Shown: positions 1 through 8,322 of the stretch, piece after piece
How the letters are laid out: every line of letters begins with the position of its first letter
Numbering within the stretch: position 1 is the stretch's first letter
Assembly (NCBI RefSeq): GCF_014042345.1
Contig: NZ_JACEZT010000001.1
Coordinates: forward strand, 620,001 to 684,000
Direction: 5' to 3'
Length of the DNA: 64,000 bases
DNA from: Rugamonas brunnea
GTDB lineage: Bacteria > Pseudomonadota > Gammaproteobacteria > Burkholderiales > Burkholderiaceae_D
Program-made: the position numbers and the translations under genes
The notes under the pieces: generated by a model
The model's database searches: none
Told to the model about the DNA's origin: nothing
What the model saw: only the letters and a program-made list of their open reading frames with translations

Positions 1-976
1 TGGCCGACACGTTGCCGCTGGCGATCATCTGCACCACTTCCGGATTGGAGGTCAGGCATTCCGTAGCCAGGTGGTAGCGCTCTCCCTCAACGGACGGCAG
101 CAACGCCTGGCACAGCACGCCGCGCAGCGCATGGGCCAGCGCCTGCGATTGCGGTTCCGTGTTGCCCAGCAGGCGCACCATCTTCTGCAAACCCAGCTCC
201 GTCGAGCGGGCGTGCAGCGAGGCCAGCACCAGCGGGCCCGATTCGGCCAGCGCCAGCGCTTCCTGCGCCGTCTGGGCGTCGCGGATCTCGCCGATCACGA
301 TCACGTCGGGCCGCTCGCGCAGCGCGTCGAGCGCGCCCAGGTAGAAGCTTTCCACGTCGCCGTCGAAGCCCACCTCGCGCTGGGTGATCACGCATTTACG
401 TTGCGGAATCAGGGTTTCGACCGGGTCTTCAATGGTGATGATGTGACCCGAGCGATTCTTGTTGATCTCATCGAGCATGGAGGCGATGGTGGTCGACTTG
501 CCCTGGCAGGTGTCGCCGATGATCAACACCAGGCCGCTGGAGAGTTTGGCGAAATCCATTTCATCCTGGCGCAGGCCCAGCTGGCCCAGCGCCATTGGCT
601 CCTTGGGGAAGCGTCGGATCACGCAACCGAGCCGCTTCTTACCCTGGAAGGTGAAGCAGTTGGCGCGGATACGGGCCGTGTGCAGGTCGATGGAACGGTC
701 GAACGCGCGGTCCTGGATGCGCTCGGCCCAGTTGGGTTCGACCACTTCGAAGAATTCTTCCAGCTCCTCGCGCGTGATCGGCGAATCCGTCACGGCCACC
801 AGCCCCTTGGGCTGGCGCAGCAGCAAGGGACTGTTCTGGTGGATCAGGATGTCGCTGAAGATCAGCTTGGAGTTCAGCAGGTGCAGGATCTGCTCGACCA
901 GCGTGCCGAACACGGGATGGTCTTCGTTCTCCACATAGGACAACGTGCGTATTTGCGACGACAAGTGATGTTCCAT
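1..976 (-). CDS. PilT/GspE-family type IV pilus ATPase, 3' end cut by window edge
   Basis: The reverse strand reads 325 codons from ATG at 976 and is still open at base 1, so the C-terminus is missing. It is a hexameric secretion/retraction ATPase of the PilT/PilU/GspE superfamily, which acts at the inner-membrane base of a type IV pilus. Visible motifs: Walker A GDTCQGKST at residues 154-162, Asp box TIEDPVE at 181-187, Walker B-like VIVIGEIRD at 225-233, and a His box around H255 (LASLHARST). The Walker A has Cys-Gln where most PilT proteins have Gly-Ser/Thr; the GK[ST] core is intact. PilT proteins are usually about 340-380 residues, so most of the protein is here. Whether it is PilT, PilU or a more distant paralogue cannot be settled without the C-terminus and neighbours. 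Confidence 0.85.
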   Translation of the reverse strand, partial: MEHHLSSQIRTLSYVENEDHPVFGTLVEQILHLLNSKLIFSDILIHQNSPLLLRQPKGLVAVTDSPITREELEEFFEVVEPNWAERIQDRAFDRSIDLHTARIRANCFTFQGKKRLGCVIRRFPKEPMALGQLGLRQDEMDFAKLSSGLVLIIGDTCQGKSTTIASMLDEINKNRSGHIITIEDPVETLIPQRKCVITQREVGFDGDVESFYLGALDALRERPDVIVIGEIRDAQTAQEALALAESGPLVLASLHARSTELGLQKMVRLLGNTEPQSQALAHALRGVLCQALLPSVEGERYHLATECLTSNPEVVQMIASGNVSA

Positions 977-1109
977 CTTTGCTCTGATCTCCGGGTCCGT
1001 TACGCCGCTGGGGTAGCCTCTCCAACTGCTACGGCGATTATAAGACCAGCGCCAAAGATTGCCACCAGAAAATTAATTTTCTGAAACTTGGGCGCAACAG
1101 GGGCGCACA

Positions 1110-1760
1110 TCAACGCGGCTGGCGCGTCTTGGGATACTCGAAACCGGTGCGCAAATCCATCTGCCAGCGCTGGCCGGCGTCCGTCACCTCGACCCGGTCC
1201 GGCGGCGCATCGCCGGCCAGGGCGCCCGAGAACAGCGGCAAGCCCTCGCCCTTGCGCACCAGTTCCTCGCAGCGCTCGTAGACGTTAGGACAGCCCGTCT
1301 CCGCGATCAGGGCCTGCACGATGGGCACCTTCCACGCGTCCACGCCGCCGGCCTGGAAGCGGCAGATCAGGTAGCCGGACGGCCCGCCGTAGCTGTCCAC
1401 CAGCAGGCCGGGCAAGCCGTCCTCCTCGCCCAGCACCAGCGGCACCAGGGCCGTGGCCCCGGCCTGGCGCCAGCCGGCGGCACGCTTGGCGACGGCGGCC
1501 TTGACGCGGCGCTTCATCAGCGCGTGGTCGATCGGCTCGTCCTCGCGGAAGCTCCACACGCGCGCGCGGATCTGCGACTTGGCGTTGTAGGCGGCGCGGG
1601 CCAGGAACTGGCGCGACGAACTTTGCACGATGGCGGTCGAACCGGGCTTGGCTTTTTCCTGCGGCTTGCCGTCCACTTTTTCGATCGCGGACGCGTAAAT
1701 CCACGGTTCGCCGGCCAGCAAGCTCTTTTCCTTGCCCTGTTTGATGGTGATGATCAGCAT
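1110..1760 (-). CDS. truncated RlmI-like protein (PUA plus middle domain, no methyltransferase domain)
   Basis: A 216-residue protein starting MLIITIKQGKEKSLL and matching the N-terminal half of RlmI, the 23S rRNA m5C1962 methyltransferase. The PUA-like start, SQIRARVW and GLPGLLVD match the family pattern. Full-length RlmI is near 400 residues and carries a Rossmann SAM-binding domain after a VDI..GHKTGYYLD segment. Here the reading frame reaches DLRTG, the start of that segment, then runs into FEYPKTRQPR and a stop. The 133 bases between this stop and the pilus ATPase start contain no methyltransferase sequence in any frame, so the catalytic half is absent rather than frameshifted. Either a decayed paralogue or a free-standing RNA-binding fragment. 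Upstream in-frame ATGs exist, but 1760 fits the family start. Confidence 0.75.
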   Translation of the reverse strand: MLIITIKQGKEKSLLAGEPWIYASAIEKVDGKPQEKAKPGSTAIVQSSSRQFLARAAYNAKSQIRARVWSFREDEPIDHALMKRRVKAAVAKRAAGWRQAGATALVPLVLGEEDGLPGLLVDSYGGPSGYLICRFQAGGVDAWKVPIVQALIAETGCPNVYERCEELVRKGEGLPLFSGALAGDAPPDRVEVTDAGQRWQMDLRTGFEYPKTRQPR

Positions 1761-1873
1761 GGTATTCCAGTGAGGTTGACCCGACATGATACCGCACGGC
1801 GTCGCCGCAGCGGCGGCACGATCAAGTAGTTTAAGTTTAAACAAATTCCGTGCGCCGCGGGCAAGGGGCGCTA

Positions 1874-1879
1874 TATACT
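1874..1879 (+). promoter_or_regulatory. candidate -10 element for the amidohydrolase gene
   Basis: TATACT lies about 30 bases before the start codon at 1911, in a short AT-richer patch between two GC-rich genes. No good -35 hexamer is visible. An AGGAG ribosome binding site sits at about 1901-1905. Confidence 0.4.
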
Positions 1880-1910
1880 CTCCGTTCGAATAACCTACCA
1901 GGAGACTTAT

Positions 1911-3209
1911 TTGAACCGTCCCACCACCTCCCTGCAGCGCGCACTTGCGCTGCCGGCCCTGCTGCTGGCCTGCGCCGGCGCCTGGGCCGCCGACAGCGCG
2001 CCGGCCCCGCACATCACCGCCGTCAAGGCCGCCCACATGCTCGACGTGCGCAGCGGCGCCATGGTGGACCAGGCCGTGGTGCTGATCGCCGACGACCGCA
2101 TCACGGCCGCCGGCAGCAAGCTGGCCATCCCGTCCGGCGCCCAGGTGATCGACCTCGGCGACAAGACCCTGTTGCCCGGCCTGATCGACATGCACACCCA
2201 CCTGACCGGCAACCCCGAGGATGCCGGCTATGCCAGCGTGGCCATCTCCGTGCCGCGCGCCACGCTGACAGGCGCGCGCAACGCGCTGCGCACACTCAAC
2301 GCCGGCTTCACCACGGTGCGCAACGTGGGCGCGGAAGGCTATGCCGACATCGGCCTGCGCGATGCCATCAACGCCGGCGACGTGCCCGGCCCGCGCATCT
2401 CCGCGTCCGGTCCGCCGTTGAGCATCAGCGGCGGCCACTGCGACGACACCATGCACGCGCCCGAATACAAGATCCAGGCCGAGGGCGTGGCCGACGGCGT
2501 GGACGAAGTGATCAAGCGCACCCGCCAGATCATCAAATACGGCGCCGACGTCATCAAGGTGTGCGCCACCGGCGGCGTGCTGTCGTTCGGCGACGATCCG
2601 CGCGCCTCGCAATACACGCTGGAGGAAATGAAGGCCATCGTCGGCGAAGCGCACCGTCTGGGCCGCAAGGTAGCGGCCCACGCCCACGGCGGCGAAGGCA
2701 TCCGGCTGGCCGTGCTGGCCGGCGTGGACTCAATCGAGCACGGCTCCTACATCGACGACGAGGACATCAAGCTGATGAAGGAGCACAAGACCTGGCTGGT
2801 GCCCACGCTGTACCTGGGCGACTGGCTGATCGAGAACGCGGAAGCGATCAAGCTGCCCAAGCCGCTGCTGGAGAAAGCCAAGGTGGTGCTGCCGGCCGCG
2901 CGCCGCAACGTGGCGCACGCGATCCAGCAAGGCGTGCCAGTGGCGCTGGGCACCGATTCGGCCGTGTACCCGCACGGTCTGAATGGCCGCGAGTTCGCCG
3001 TCTACGTGAAACTGGGCATGACGCCGCTGCAGGCGATCCGCAGCGGCACGGTGAACGCCAGCCAGTTACTGGGCTGGAGCGACCGCGTGGGCAGCATCGA
3101 GGCCGGCAAGTTCGCCGACATGATCGCCGTGAGCGGCGACCCGCTCAAGGACATCACGGAACTGGAACGCGTGCAGTGGGTGATGAAGGGCGGCGCCGTG
3201 GTGCGCTGA
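1911..3209 (+). CDS. secreted metal-dependent amidohydrolase (prolidase / imidazolonepropionase-like)
   Basis: 432 residues from a TTG start with an AGGAG site just upstream. A cleavable signal peptide (residues 1-26, ending AWA-AD) predicts export to the periplasm. It is a TIM-barrel amidohydrolase with a binuclear metal site: HTH at residues 95-97, the Lys that is normally carboxylated at K216 ([11 protein letters not shown]), His at 257 and 277, and catalytic Asp at 349 (GTDS). The closest described group is the Xaa-Pro/N-acyl dipeptidase-like amidohydrolases; the substrate cannot be read from sequence. It is a stand-alone gene with a strong terminator 20 bases after its stop. Confidence 0.88.
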   Translation: MNRPTTSLQRALALPALLLACAGAWAADSAPAPHITAVKAAHMLDVRSGAMVDQAVVLIADDRITAAGSKLAIPSGAQVIDLGDKTLLPGLIDMHTHLTGNPEDAGYASVAISVPRATLTGARNALRTLNAGFTTVRNVGAEGYADIGLRDAINAGDVPGPRISASGPPLSISGGHCDDTMHAPEYKIQAEGVADGVDEVIKRTRQIIKYGADVIKVCATGGVLSFGDDPRASQYTLEEMKAIVGEAHRLGRKVAAHAHGGEGIRLAVLAGVDSIEHGSYIDDEDIKLMKEHKTWLVPTLYLGDWLIENAEAIKLPKPLLEKAKVVLPAARRNVAHAIQQGVPVALGTDSAVYPHGLNGREFAVYVKLGMTPLQAIRSGTVNASQLLGWSDRVGSIEAGKFADMIAVSGDPLKDITELERVQWVMKGGAVVR

Positions 3210-3228
3210 TCCTCCTGTCCCTCAAAGT

Positions 3229-3259
3229 AAAAATGCCCGGATCGCTCCGGGCATTTTTT
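3229..3259 (+). terminator. bidirectional rho-independent terminator
   Basis: A perfect 10-bp stem (AATGCCCGGA, 3232-3241, with its complement 3246-3255) closes on a TCGC tetraloop and is flanked by A and T runs, so it can end both the amidohydrolase transcript and the convergent TonB receptor transcript. Confidence 0.9.
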
Positions 3260-3260
3260 C

Positions 3261-5540
3261 TTACAGGTCGTACTTCAACTCCGCCACCAGCGTGCGCTGG
3301 GTGTAGGGATGGAAGGCCCAGTACTTGGCGTTGTTCAGGTTATCGATGCCGGCCGAGGCCGTCCAGTGCGCATCGATCCGGTAGCGCGCCCGCACATCCA
3401 TCACGAGGAACTTCGACACGCCCGTGTAGGTATTGCCATTCGGGTCGCTGTTATCGAGCGTGCCGTACTGCTTGCCGCTGTAACGCACGCCGTAGGTGCC
3501 GCTCCACTGCGCGTTGGCCTGATACGCGGCCAGGAAGTTGGCGCGCCAGCGCGGCACGCGCGGTTGCAGGCTGCCCACGCTGGCCGGGAATGCGTCGTTG
3601 GCCACGATGCGCGAGTCGGCATAGGTCAGGCTATCGGAGATGGCCAGGCCGGGCAGCAACACATTGTCGGCCTGGTGCGAGAACTCCACGCCCGTGGTGC
3701 GGATCTTGCCCACGTTCTGGATGGTGTTCACGGTCGGCGTCAGCGGCTGCGAATACAGGGCGTCGCGCGTGACCTCGTGGAACAGCGTGGCGCGCAGGCT
3801 GGAGTCGGCGTTCAGGCGCTCGGCCGTCAACTCGCTGGTCCACGACTTTTCCGCCTTCAGATTCGGGTCCGTGTACACGATCTTGCCGTCCACGATGGCG
3901 CCCTGGAACAATTCGGCCGCCGTCGGATTGCGCACGGCGCGGCCGGTGGAGGCCTTCATGGTCCAATCGTCGGTGGCGCGCCACGCCAGCGCGGCCTTGG
4001 GCGACCACGCCGTTGCGCTGCGGTCCGTGAACGGCAGCAGCTTGCCCTTGGCGCCGATCTGGCCATCGAACGCCTGCCAGTGTTCGAAGCGCGCGCCCAG
4101 CGTGGCTTTCCAGGCCGGCGCGATACGCCAGGTGTCCTGCGCGAACAGGCTTTCCAGCCGGGTGTCGCCGTTGAAGTCGGACACGGGCGCGCCATCGACC
4201 GCGTGCAGCCAGTCGCCGCTGCTGAACACGTGGGTGCGCAGTTTGGCGCTGTCGCGCTGCACGCCGAAGTCGACGATGTGGGCGCCGACCATGCCGTCCG
4301 GGCGCCACGTGCCTTTCAGCGCCAGCGTGTTCCAGCCGCTGCCGCCCATGTCCGTGATGTTGCCCTGGCCGTTGGTCTGCGCGTCGGCCACCAGCACGGT
4401 CGGGGTGCGCACCAGGTCGCGGTGGTAGTCATACAGGCTGGCCGCCACTTCCCAGTCGAACACGCCCTTGCTATGGCTTTTGAGCGACAGGCCGTGCATC
4501 AGGTGTTCGAGGTCGCCCACGCTGGGCGCGAAGTCGGAGGCCACCAAGGTGTAGGTCTTGCCGCCGACGTTGATGCGGTTCATGGCATCGCCCGTGTAGA
4601 CGGCGTTGCCAGCCGCGTCGCGCAGGTAGGAATCCGAATGGCGCTCGGCGTCGTTCTTCCACCAGCCCAGCGTGTAGCTGGCCCGCAGCACGGGCGACAC
4701 GTCATACGCCAGCTTGACCTTGGCGTGGTCCTGGATGGTGTGGATCTGGTTGGTGGCGCCCAGGATCAGCCAGTCCTGGTTGACGGGATTGCGGTCGGCC
4801 AGCGCGCCCGTCACGGGCAGGCCGGCGCTGCCGGGCACGCCCTTGCTGGTCAGCTTGTTGGCGTAGGCGATGGGCTGGCCGTTGCTGTCCAGGCGCGACA
4901 GGTCCAGCCACCACGACCATGCGCCATGGCGGTCGCCGATGGCGGCGCTGCCCTGCTTGCCGAAGTAATGGGCGTCGGTGCCGTACTGCTGGAACGCCTG
5001 GCCGAAGCCGGTCAGCTTGAAGTGGGCTTCGAAGCGGGTGGGCATGCGGGTCATGTAATCGACCACGGCGCCGACAGAATTGCCGGCGTAGGCGGCCGAG
5101 AACGGGCCGTACAGCACATCCACGCGCTCGATCTCCTCGGGCGTGACGAGGCCCCAGCGCGGCGTGTAGGTGGCGCCGTTACCGAGCAGATTGGACAGCA
5201 GGATGCCGTCCGCGTACACCATCGAACGGGCGCTGTTGCCGGTTCCCGAAGCGCGGCTGGCCAGCACAGCGTGGTCGTAATCGCCCACGTAGCGCTTGCG
5301 CACGTTCAGGCTGGGCAGGTATTTCAAGGCGTCCTCGCTGTCGAGGGCATTGATGCGCTCCTCGATCTGCGGGCCGGTGATGCCTTCGATGGTGGTGGGG
5401 ATCTGGGTCGGCAGCGAGCTGGGACGGCCGCCGTTGATCGCGATCACCGTCAGCGGCTGGGCCTCGTCGGCCACGGCGTAACCGGCGCCCAGCAGGGCAA
5501 GCAGCAGCACCAGTGGTTTGGGACGGATACGTGATGTCAT
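3261..5540 (-). CDS. TonB-dependent outer-membrane receptor (likely copper/metal operon)
   Basis: 759 residues with a signal peptide (about 1-25). The N-terminal plug contains the pattern in which a test residue stretch (DALKYLPSLNV, about 70-80) leads into a YADGILLSN loop and VDVLYGPFSAAYAGNSVGAV, typical of TonB receptors. The C-terminal barrel ends in aromatic-rich strands and closes with LVAELKYDL. It is the last gene of an operon with PCu(A)C (16-base gap) and DUF2946. That combination is known for copper-handling loci, so the ligand is probably a copper species, though the receptor alone does not prove it. A GGAG site precedes the start. Confidence 0.87.
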   Translation of the reverse strand: MTSRIRPKPLVLLLALLGAGYAVADEAQPLTVIAINGGRPSSLPTQIPTTIEGITGPQIEERINALDSEDALKYLPSLNVRKRYVGDYDHAVLASRASGTGNSARSMVYADGILLSNLLGNGATYTPRWGLVTPEEIERVDVLYGPFSAAYAGNSVGAVVDYMTRMPTRFEAHFKLTGFGQAFQQYGTDAHYFGKQGSAAIGDRHGAWSWWLDLSRLDSNGQPIAYANKLTSKGVPGSAGLPVTGALADRNPVNQDWLILGATNQIHTIQDHAKVKLAYDVSPVLRASYTLGWWKNDAERHSDSYLRDAAGNAVYTGDAMNRINVGGKTYTLVASDFAPSVGDLEHLMHGLSLKSHSKGVFDWEVAASLYDYHRDLVRTPTVLVADAQTNGQGNITDMGGSGWNTLALKGTWRPDGMVGAHIVDFGVQRDSAKLRTHVFSSGDWLHAVDGAPVSDFNGDTRLESLFAQDTWRIAPAWKATLGARFEHWQAFDGQIGAKGKLLPFTDRSATAWSPKAALAWRATDDWTMKASTGRAVRNPTAAELFQGAIVDGKIVYTDPNLKAEKSWTSELTAERLNADSSLRATLFHEVTRDALYSQPLTPTVNTIQNVGKIRTTGVEFSHQADNVLLPGLAISDSLTYADSRIVANDAFPASVGSLQPRVPRWRANFLAAYQANAQWSGTYGVRYSGKQYGTLDNSDPNGNTYTGVSKFLVMDVRARYRIDAHWTASAGIDNLNNAKYWAFHPYTQRTLVAELKYDL

Positions 5541-5556
5541 GGCACGCTCCGTGGAC

Positions 5557-6003
5557 TCAATGTTTGGGGGCTGAGTAATTGAGCGCCTTGACCGGCACCG
5601 ACAGCGAGACGGTCTCCGTTTTCTTGTCCTGGTTCTGGATCACCAGCGTCAGCGGCACCGTGTCGCCCTCCTTCAGCTGGTGCTTCAGGTCCAGCAGCAT
5701 CACGTGGTAGCCGCCGGAGGCCAGGTTGACCGGTTTGCCGGCCGGCAGATCAAGGCCGGCGATGGCGTGCATACGCATCATCTGGCCTTCCATCGCCATT
5801 TCGTGGATCTCGACCACGCCGGCGGCGCTGGAACGCACTTCGACCAGGCGCGCGTCTTTCGCCGACTGCAACTGCATGAAGGCGCCCGTGGCCTTGGCGG
5901 TGGGCACGGTGGCGCGGATCCAGGCATCTTTCACGGTCACCTGGGCCATGGCGCAGGAAGCGAAGGTCATCGATGCGAGGAAGGTCAGGATTTGCTTGTT
6001 CAT
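5557..6003 (-). CDS. PCu(A)C-family periplasmic copper chaperone
   Basis: 148 residues starting MNKQILTFLASM, with a signal peptide cleaved near residue 21 (CAMA-QV). This family binds Cu(I) in the periplasm and hands it to cytochrome oxidase assembly or other acceptors. The signature His and Met set is present: IHEMAMEGQMMRMH in the first half and HVM about 30 residues later. A longer in-frame start at 6093 exists, but it would put about 30 unlike residues ahead of a normal signal peptide, so 6003 is preferred. Lies 16 bases upstream of the TonB receptor and downstream of the DUF2946 gene on the same strand. Confidence 0.88.
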   Translation of the reverse strand: MNKQILTFLASMTFASCAMAQVTVKDAWIRATVPTAKATGAFMQLQSAKDARLVEVRSSAAGVVEIHEMAMEGQMMRMHAIAGLDLPAGKPVNLASGGYHVMLLDLKHQLKEGDTVPLTLVIQNQDKKTETVSLSVPVKALNYSAPKH

Positions 6004-6196
6004 GTTGGTTCTCTCTTCAAGTGGCGGCACGGGCCGGTGCGCGGTGCCGGCCATGATGGCGGCCCGGATCGGGGCCGACGATGGCGGGCGCACAACGGCG
6101 GTACGCGCGGAGCCGCGCTGGGGCGGCGGACAATGAGGCGCGATCAGGCGCCGGGGCTAAGCAGATACGGGAGCGGTGCGCGGCGTATGACCGCAC

Positions 6197-6607
6197 TCAG
6201 GCTGCGGGCGGGCCGCGCGGGCGGGAGGCCGACCACGCCATCAGCGGCGCGGGCGAACGGTAGAACAGGAACGGTAGTATCGATTGGGTACTGAACAGGC
6301 CCAGCCCGGAGACGAGCGTGGGCGGCAAACCATAGCTGCCGGCGTGCGGGGTGCAATAGCCGCAATCGTCCATGCTGAACATGGCCTTGTGCGGCGCCTG
6401 CTGTTTGTCGGCGCCATCGGCCAGCATCGCCTGGAGCATCTCGCCGGCGGGCCCGGCCTGCAGGGTGCTGCGGCAGATTTCCCAGCTCGGCGGCTGGCCC
6501 TGCATGAAGGCGACGGCGTGGGAAATCGACGGCGCGAGCGCGTTCATCAGAATCGCAAAACATGCGATCCAGATGTGCAGCGCGCGTAGATTCGATTTCC
6601 TGGACAT
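6197..6607 (-). CDS. DUF2946-family protein, first gene of the copper operon
   Basis: 136 residues with a hydrophobic N-terminal segment (about 8-30) and the family-type motif DDCGYCTPHAG in the middle, whose Cys and His residues suggest metal contact; Met-rich stretches also occur. A second hydrophobic segment lies near the C-terminus. DUF2946 proteins are of unknown function and commonly sit beside copper genes and TonB receptors, as here. The 193 bases between this gene and PCu(A)C contain no further convincing gene. Confidence 0.75.
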   Translation of the reverse strand: MSRKSNLRALHIWIACFAILMNALAPSISHAVAFMQGQPPSWEICRSTLQAGPAGEMLQAMLADGADKQQAPHKAMFSMDDCGYCTPHAGSYGLPPTLVSGLGLFSTQSILPFLFYRSPAPLMAWSASRPRGPPAA

Positions 6608-6613
6608 GGCTCG

Positions 6614-6619
6614 ATTATA
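6614..6619 (-). promoter_or_regulatory. -10 element abutting the DUF2946 start codon
   Basis: A perfect TATAAT on the reverse strand ends only six bases before the ATG at 6607, so a normal transcription start would fall on or next to the start codon. This implies a leaderless mRNA or a start at the internal Met21. No clear -35 is visible. Confidence 0.5.
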
Positions 6620-6633
6620 GCGGAGTGCGCATT

Positions 6634-6659
6634 TTCGCCGCGCCGAAGGCTGCGGCGAA
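6634..6659. repeat. inverted repeat upstream of the copper operon
   Basis: TTCGCCGC (6634-6641) and its exact complement GCGGCGAA (6652-6659) flank a 10-base spacer, ending 27 bases beyond the yaeQ... operon end and just upstream of the TATAAT. It may be an operator or a weak terminator for yaeQ; no T-run follows on the reverse strand. Confidence 0.45.
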
Positions 6660-6691
6660 CTTGATTTATGCTGTCCTTTTCCGGGAAAAGA

Positions 6692-7234
6692 TCAGCGCTC
6701 GGCCTTGAACGTTTCGCGGCCGATTTCCACCGTCGCCGTGCCGTCCGTCAGCCAGATCTGGCCATCCTGGATCGTGCACTGCAACTGCATGGTGCGCTGG
6801 GCCATCTTCTCCAGCTGTTCGGTGGCGTCGGCCGGCAGGTTGATCACGGTCAGGTTCTTGCACCGCTCGACCTTGTTGGCCAGCTGCTTCCACCAGATAT
6901 GGCTGGTGGCGCTGTAGCTGTACACCACCACGTGCTCGGAACGGCCGCAGGCCTTGAGCAGCTTCTTCTCGTCCGGCTGGCCCACTTCGATCCACAACTG
7001 GATGGCGCCCGTCAGGTCCTTCTGCCACAGGTCCGGCTCCTCCACGTCGAACAAGCCCTTGGTGAAGGTCAGCGCTTCGTTGGCATGGATGGCGAAGGCC
7101 AGCAGGCGCACCATCATGCGCTCGTCCGTCTCGGACGGATGGCGCGCCAGCGTCAGCGCCTCGCTGCCGTAGTAGTTGCGGTCCATATCCGCGATTTGCA
7201 GATCGGCTTTGTAGATTGTCGCTTTGAGGGCCAT
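6692..7234 (-). CDS. yaeQ: YaeQ family protein
   Basis: 180 residues, full length for the family and beginning MALKATIYKADLQIADMDR, which is a strong YaeQ signature. YaeQ has a variant PD-(D/E)XK nuclease fold; no activity is firmly established. Conserved stretches seen include RHPSETDERMMVRLLAFA and IQLWIEVGQPDEKKL. It follows purU by 30 bases on the same strand, so the two are probably co-transcribed. Confidence 0.92.
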   Translation of the reverse strand: MALKATIYKADLQIADMDRNYYGSEALTLARHPSETDERMMVRLLAFAIHANEALTFTKGLFDVEEPDLWQKDLTGAIQLWIEVGQPDEKKLLKACGRSEHVVVYSYSATSHIWWKQLANKVERCKNLTVINLPADATEQLEKMAQRTMQLQCTIQDGQIWLTDGTATVEIGRETFKAER

Positions 7235-7264
7235 CTTGTGAAACTCTGTAAATGATATAAACGA

Positions 7265-8134
7265 TTACTTGAATACGACGGTCTTTTCGCCGTTCTGCAG
7301 GATGCGGTGTTCCACGAACCACTTCACGGCGCGCGCCAGCACCACGCATTCCACGTCGCGGCCGATGGCCGACAGCGTCTCAGCATCCATCGAATGATCG
7401 ACCCGTTCCACGTCCTGCTCAATGATCGGGCCTTCATCCAGGTCGCCGGTCACGAAGTGGGCGGTGGCGCCGATCAGCTTCACGCCGCGGTGGTGGGCCT
7501 GTGCGTATGGCTTGGCGCCCTTGAAGCTGGGCAGGAAGGAGTGGTGGATGTTGATCGCCTTGCCCTTCAACGCCGCGCACAGTTCAGGCGACAGGATCTG
7601 CATGTAACGGGCCAACACCACCAGGTCGATGCCGTGGGTGTTCATCAGCTCGATGATCTTCGCTTCCTGCGCGGCCTTGGCTTCCTTGGGCGCGCCGGTG
7701 GCCAGCGGCAGGTGGTGGAACGGGATGTTGTAGCTGGCCGCCAACTGGTAGAAGTCCATGTGGTTGGACACGATGGCCGGAATCTCCACCGGCAGCAGGC
7801 CGCTCTTGTAGCGGAACAGCAGGTCGTTCAGGCAGTGGCCGATCTTGGACACCATCAGCATCACACGCGGCTTGTAGCGCGCGTCGCGCAGTTCCCAGTC
7901 CAGGCCCATCTCCGTCGCCAGCAGGCCGAAGTCGGCGCGCAGCAGCGCGTCGCCCACGGCGCTGTCCTCCAGCGCGAAGTGCACGCGCATGAAGAACAGG
8001 CGCGATTCGCCGTCGCCGAACTGGGCCGAGTCGATGATGTTGCAGCCGTGGTCGGCCAGGAAGCCCGATACGCGATGAACGATACCGCGCTGGTCCAGGC
8101 AGGAGAGAGTCAAAATGTATTCGGGGTGGGTCAT
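7265..8134 (-). CDS. purU: formyltetrahydrofolate deformylase
   Basis: 289 residues from ATG at 8134 (MTHPEYILTLSC). PurU hydrolyses 10-formyl-THF to THF and formate in the cytoplasm, balancing one-carbon pools. An N-terminal ACT domain (about 1-85) senses Met/Gly. The formyltransferase-like domain follows, with the catalytic Asn and His in NIHHSFLPSF (N195, H197) and the Asp in TGDLDEGP (D231). An in-frame upstream ATG at 8299 would add 55 unlike residues and is rejected. Likely forms an operon with yaeQ. Confidence 0.95.
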   Translation of the reverse strand: MTHPEYILTLSCLDQRGIVHRVSGFLADHGCNIIDSAQFGDGESRLFFMRVHFALEDSAVGDALLRADFGLLATEMGLDWELRDARYKPRVMLMVSKIGHCLNDLLFRYKSGLLPVEIPAIVSNHMDFYQLAASYNIPFHHLPLATGAPKEAKAAQEAKIIELMNTHGIDLVVLARYMQILSPELCAALKGKAINIHHSFLPSFKGAKPYAQAHHRGVKLIGATAHFVTGDLDEGPIIEQDVERVDHSMDAETLSAIGRDVECVVLARAVKWFVEHRILQNGEKTVVFK

Positions 8135-8262
8135 GGCTGCTATTGGGCAATGATGGGTTATCTGAACAAGGGCGATATTGTCGCATGCCGGAGCCCCTGC
8201 CGTAAAAAAGTGGGCAAACTGGCATCGAAACGGGCGCACACTGCACCACACATGCGGAAATA

Positions 8263-8290
8263 GCACGGTCGTGCATTTATGCGGTATAGT
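8263..8290 (+). promoter_or_regulatory. promoter with overlapping palindrome for the CurA-like gene
   Basis: TATAGT at 8285-8290 is a plausible -10. GCACGGTCGTGC (8263-8274), a 12-base palindrome, covers the expected -35 position, which is where a repressor would sit. No regulator gene is adjacent. Confidence 0.5.
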
Positions 8291-8322
8291 GGACGCCACC
8301 TACCCCTACAGAGGAAGAAAAA

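Noticed and set aside
1110..2687. Longer N-terminal form of the RlmI-like protein
   Set aside because: The extra residues are antisense of the amidohydrolase gene; family similarity begins at the ATG at 1760.
3309..5534. Long + strand ORF opposite the TonB receptor gene
   Set aside because: It mirrors the real gene in a GC-rich genome, has a composition of low-complexity Arg/Ala/Gly/His residues and no recognisable domain. The opposite strand has a full TonB receptor.
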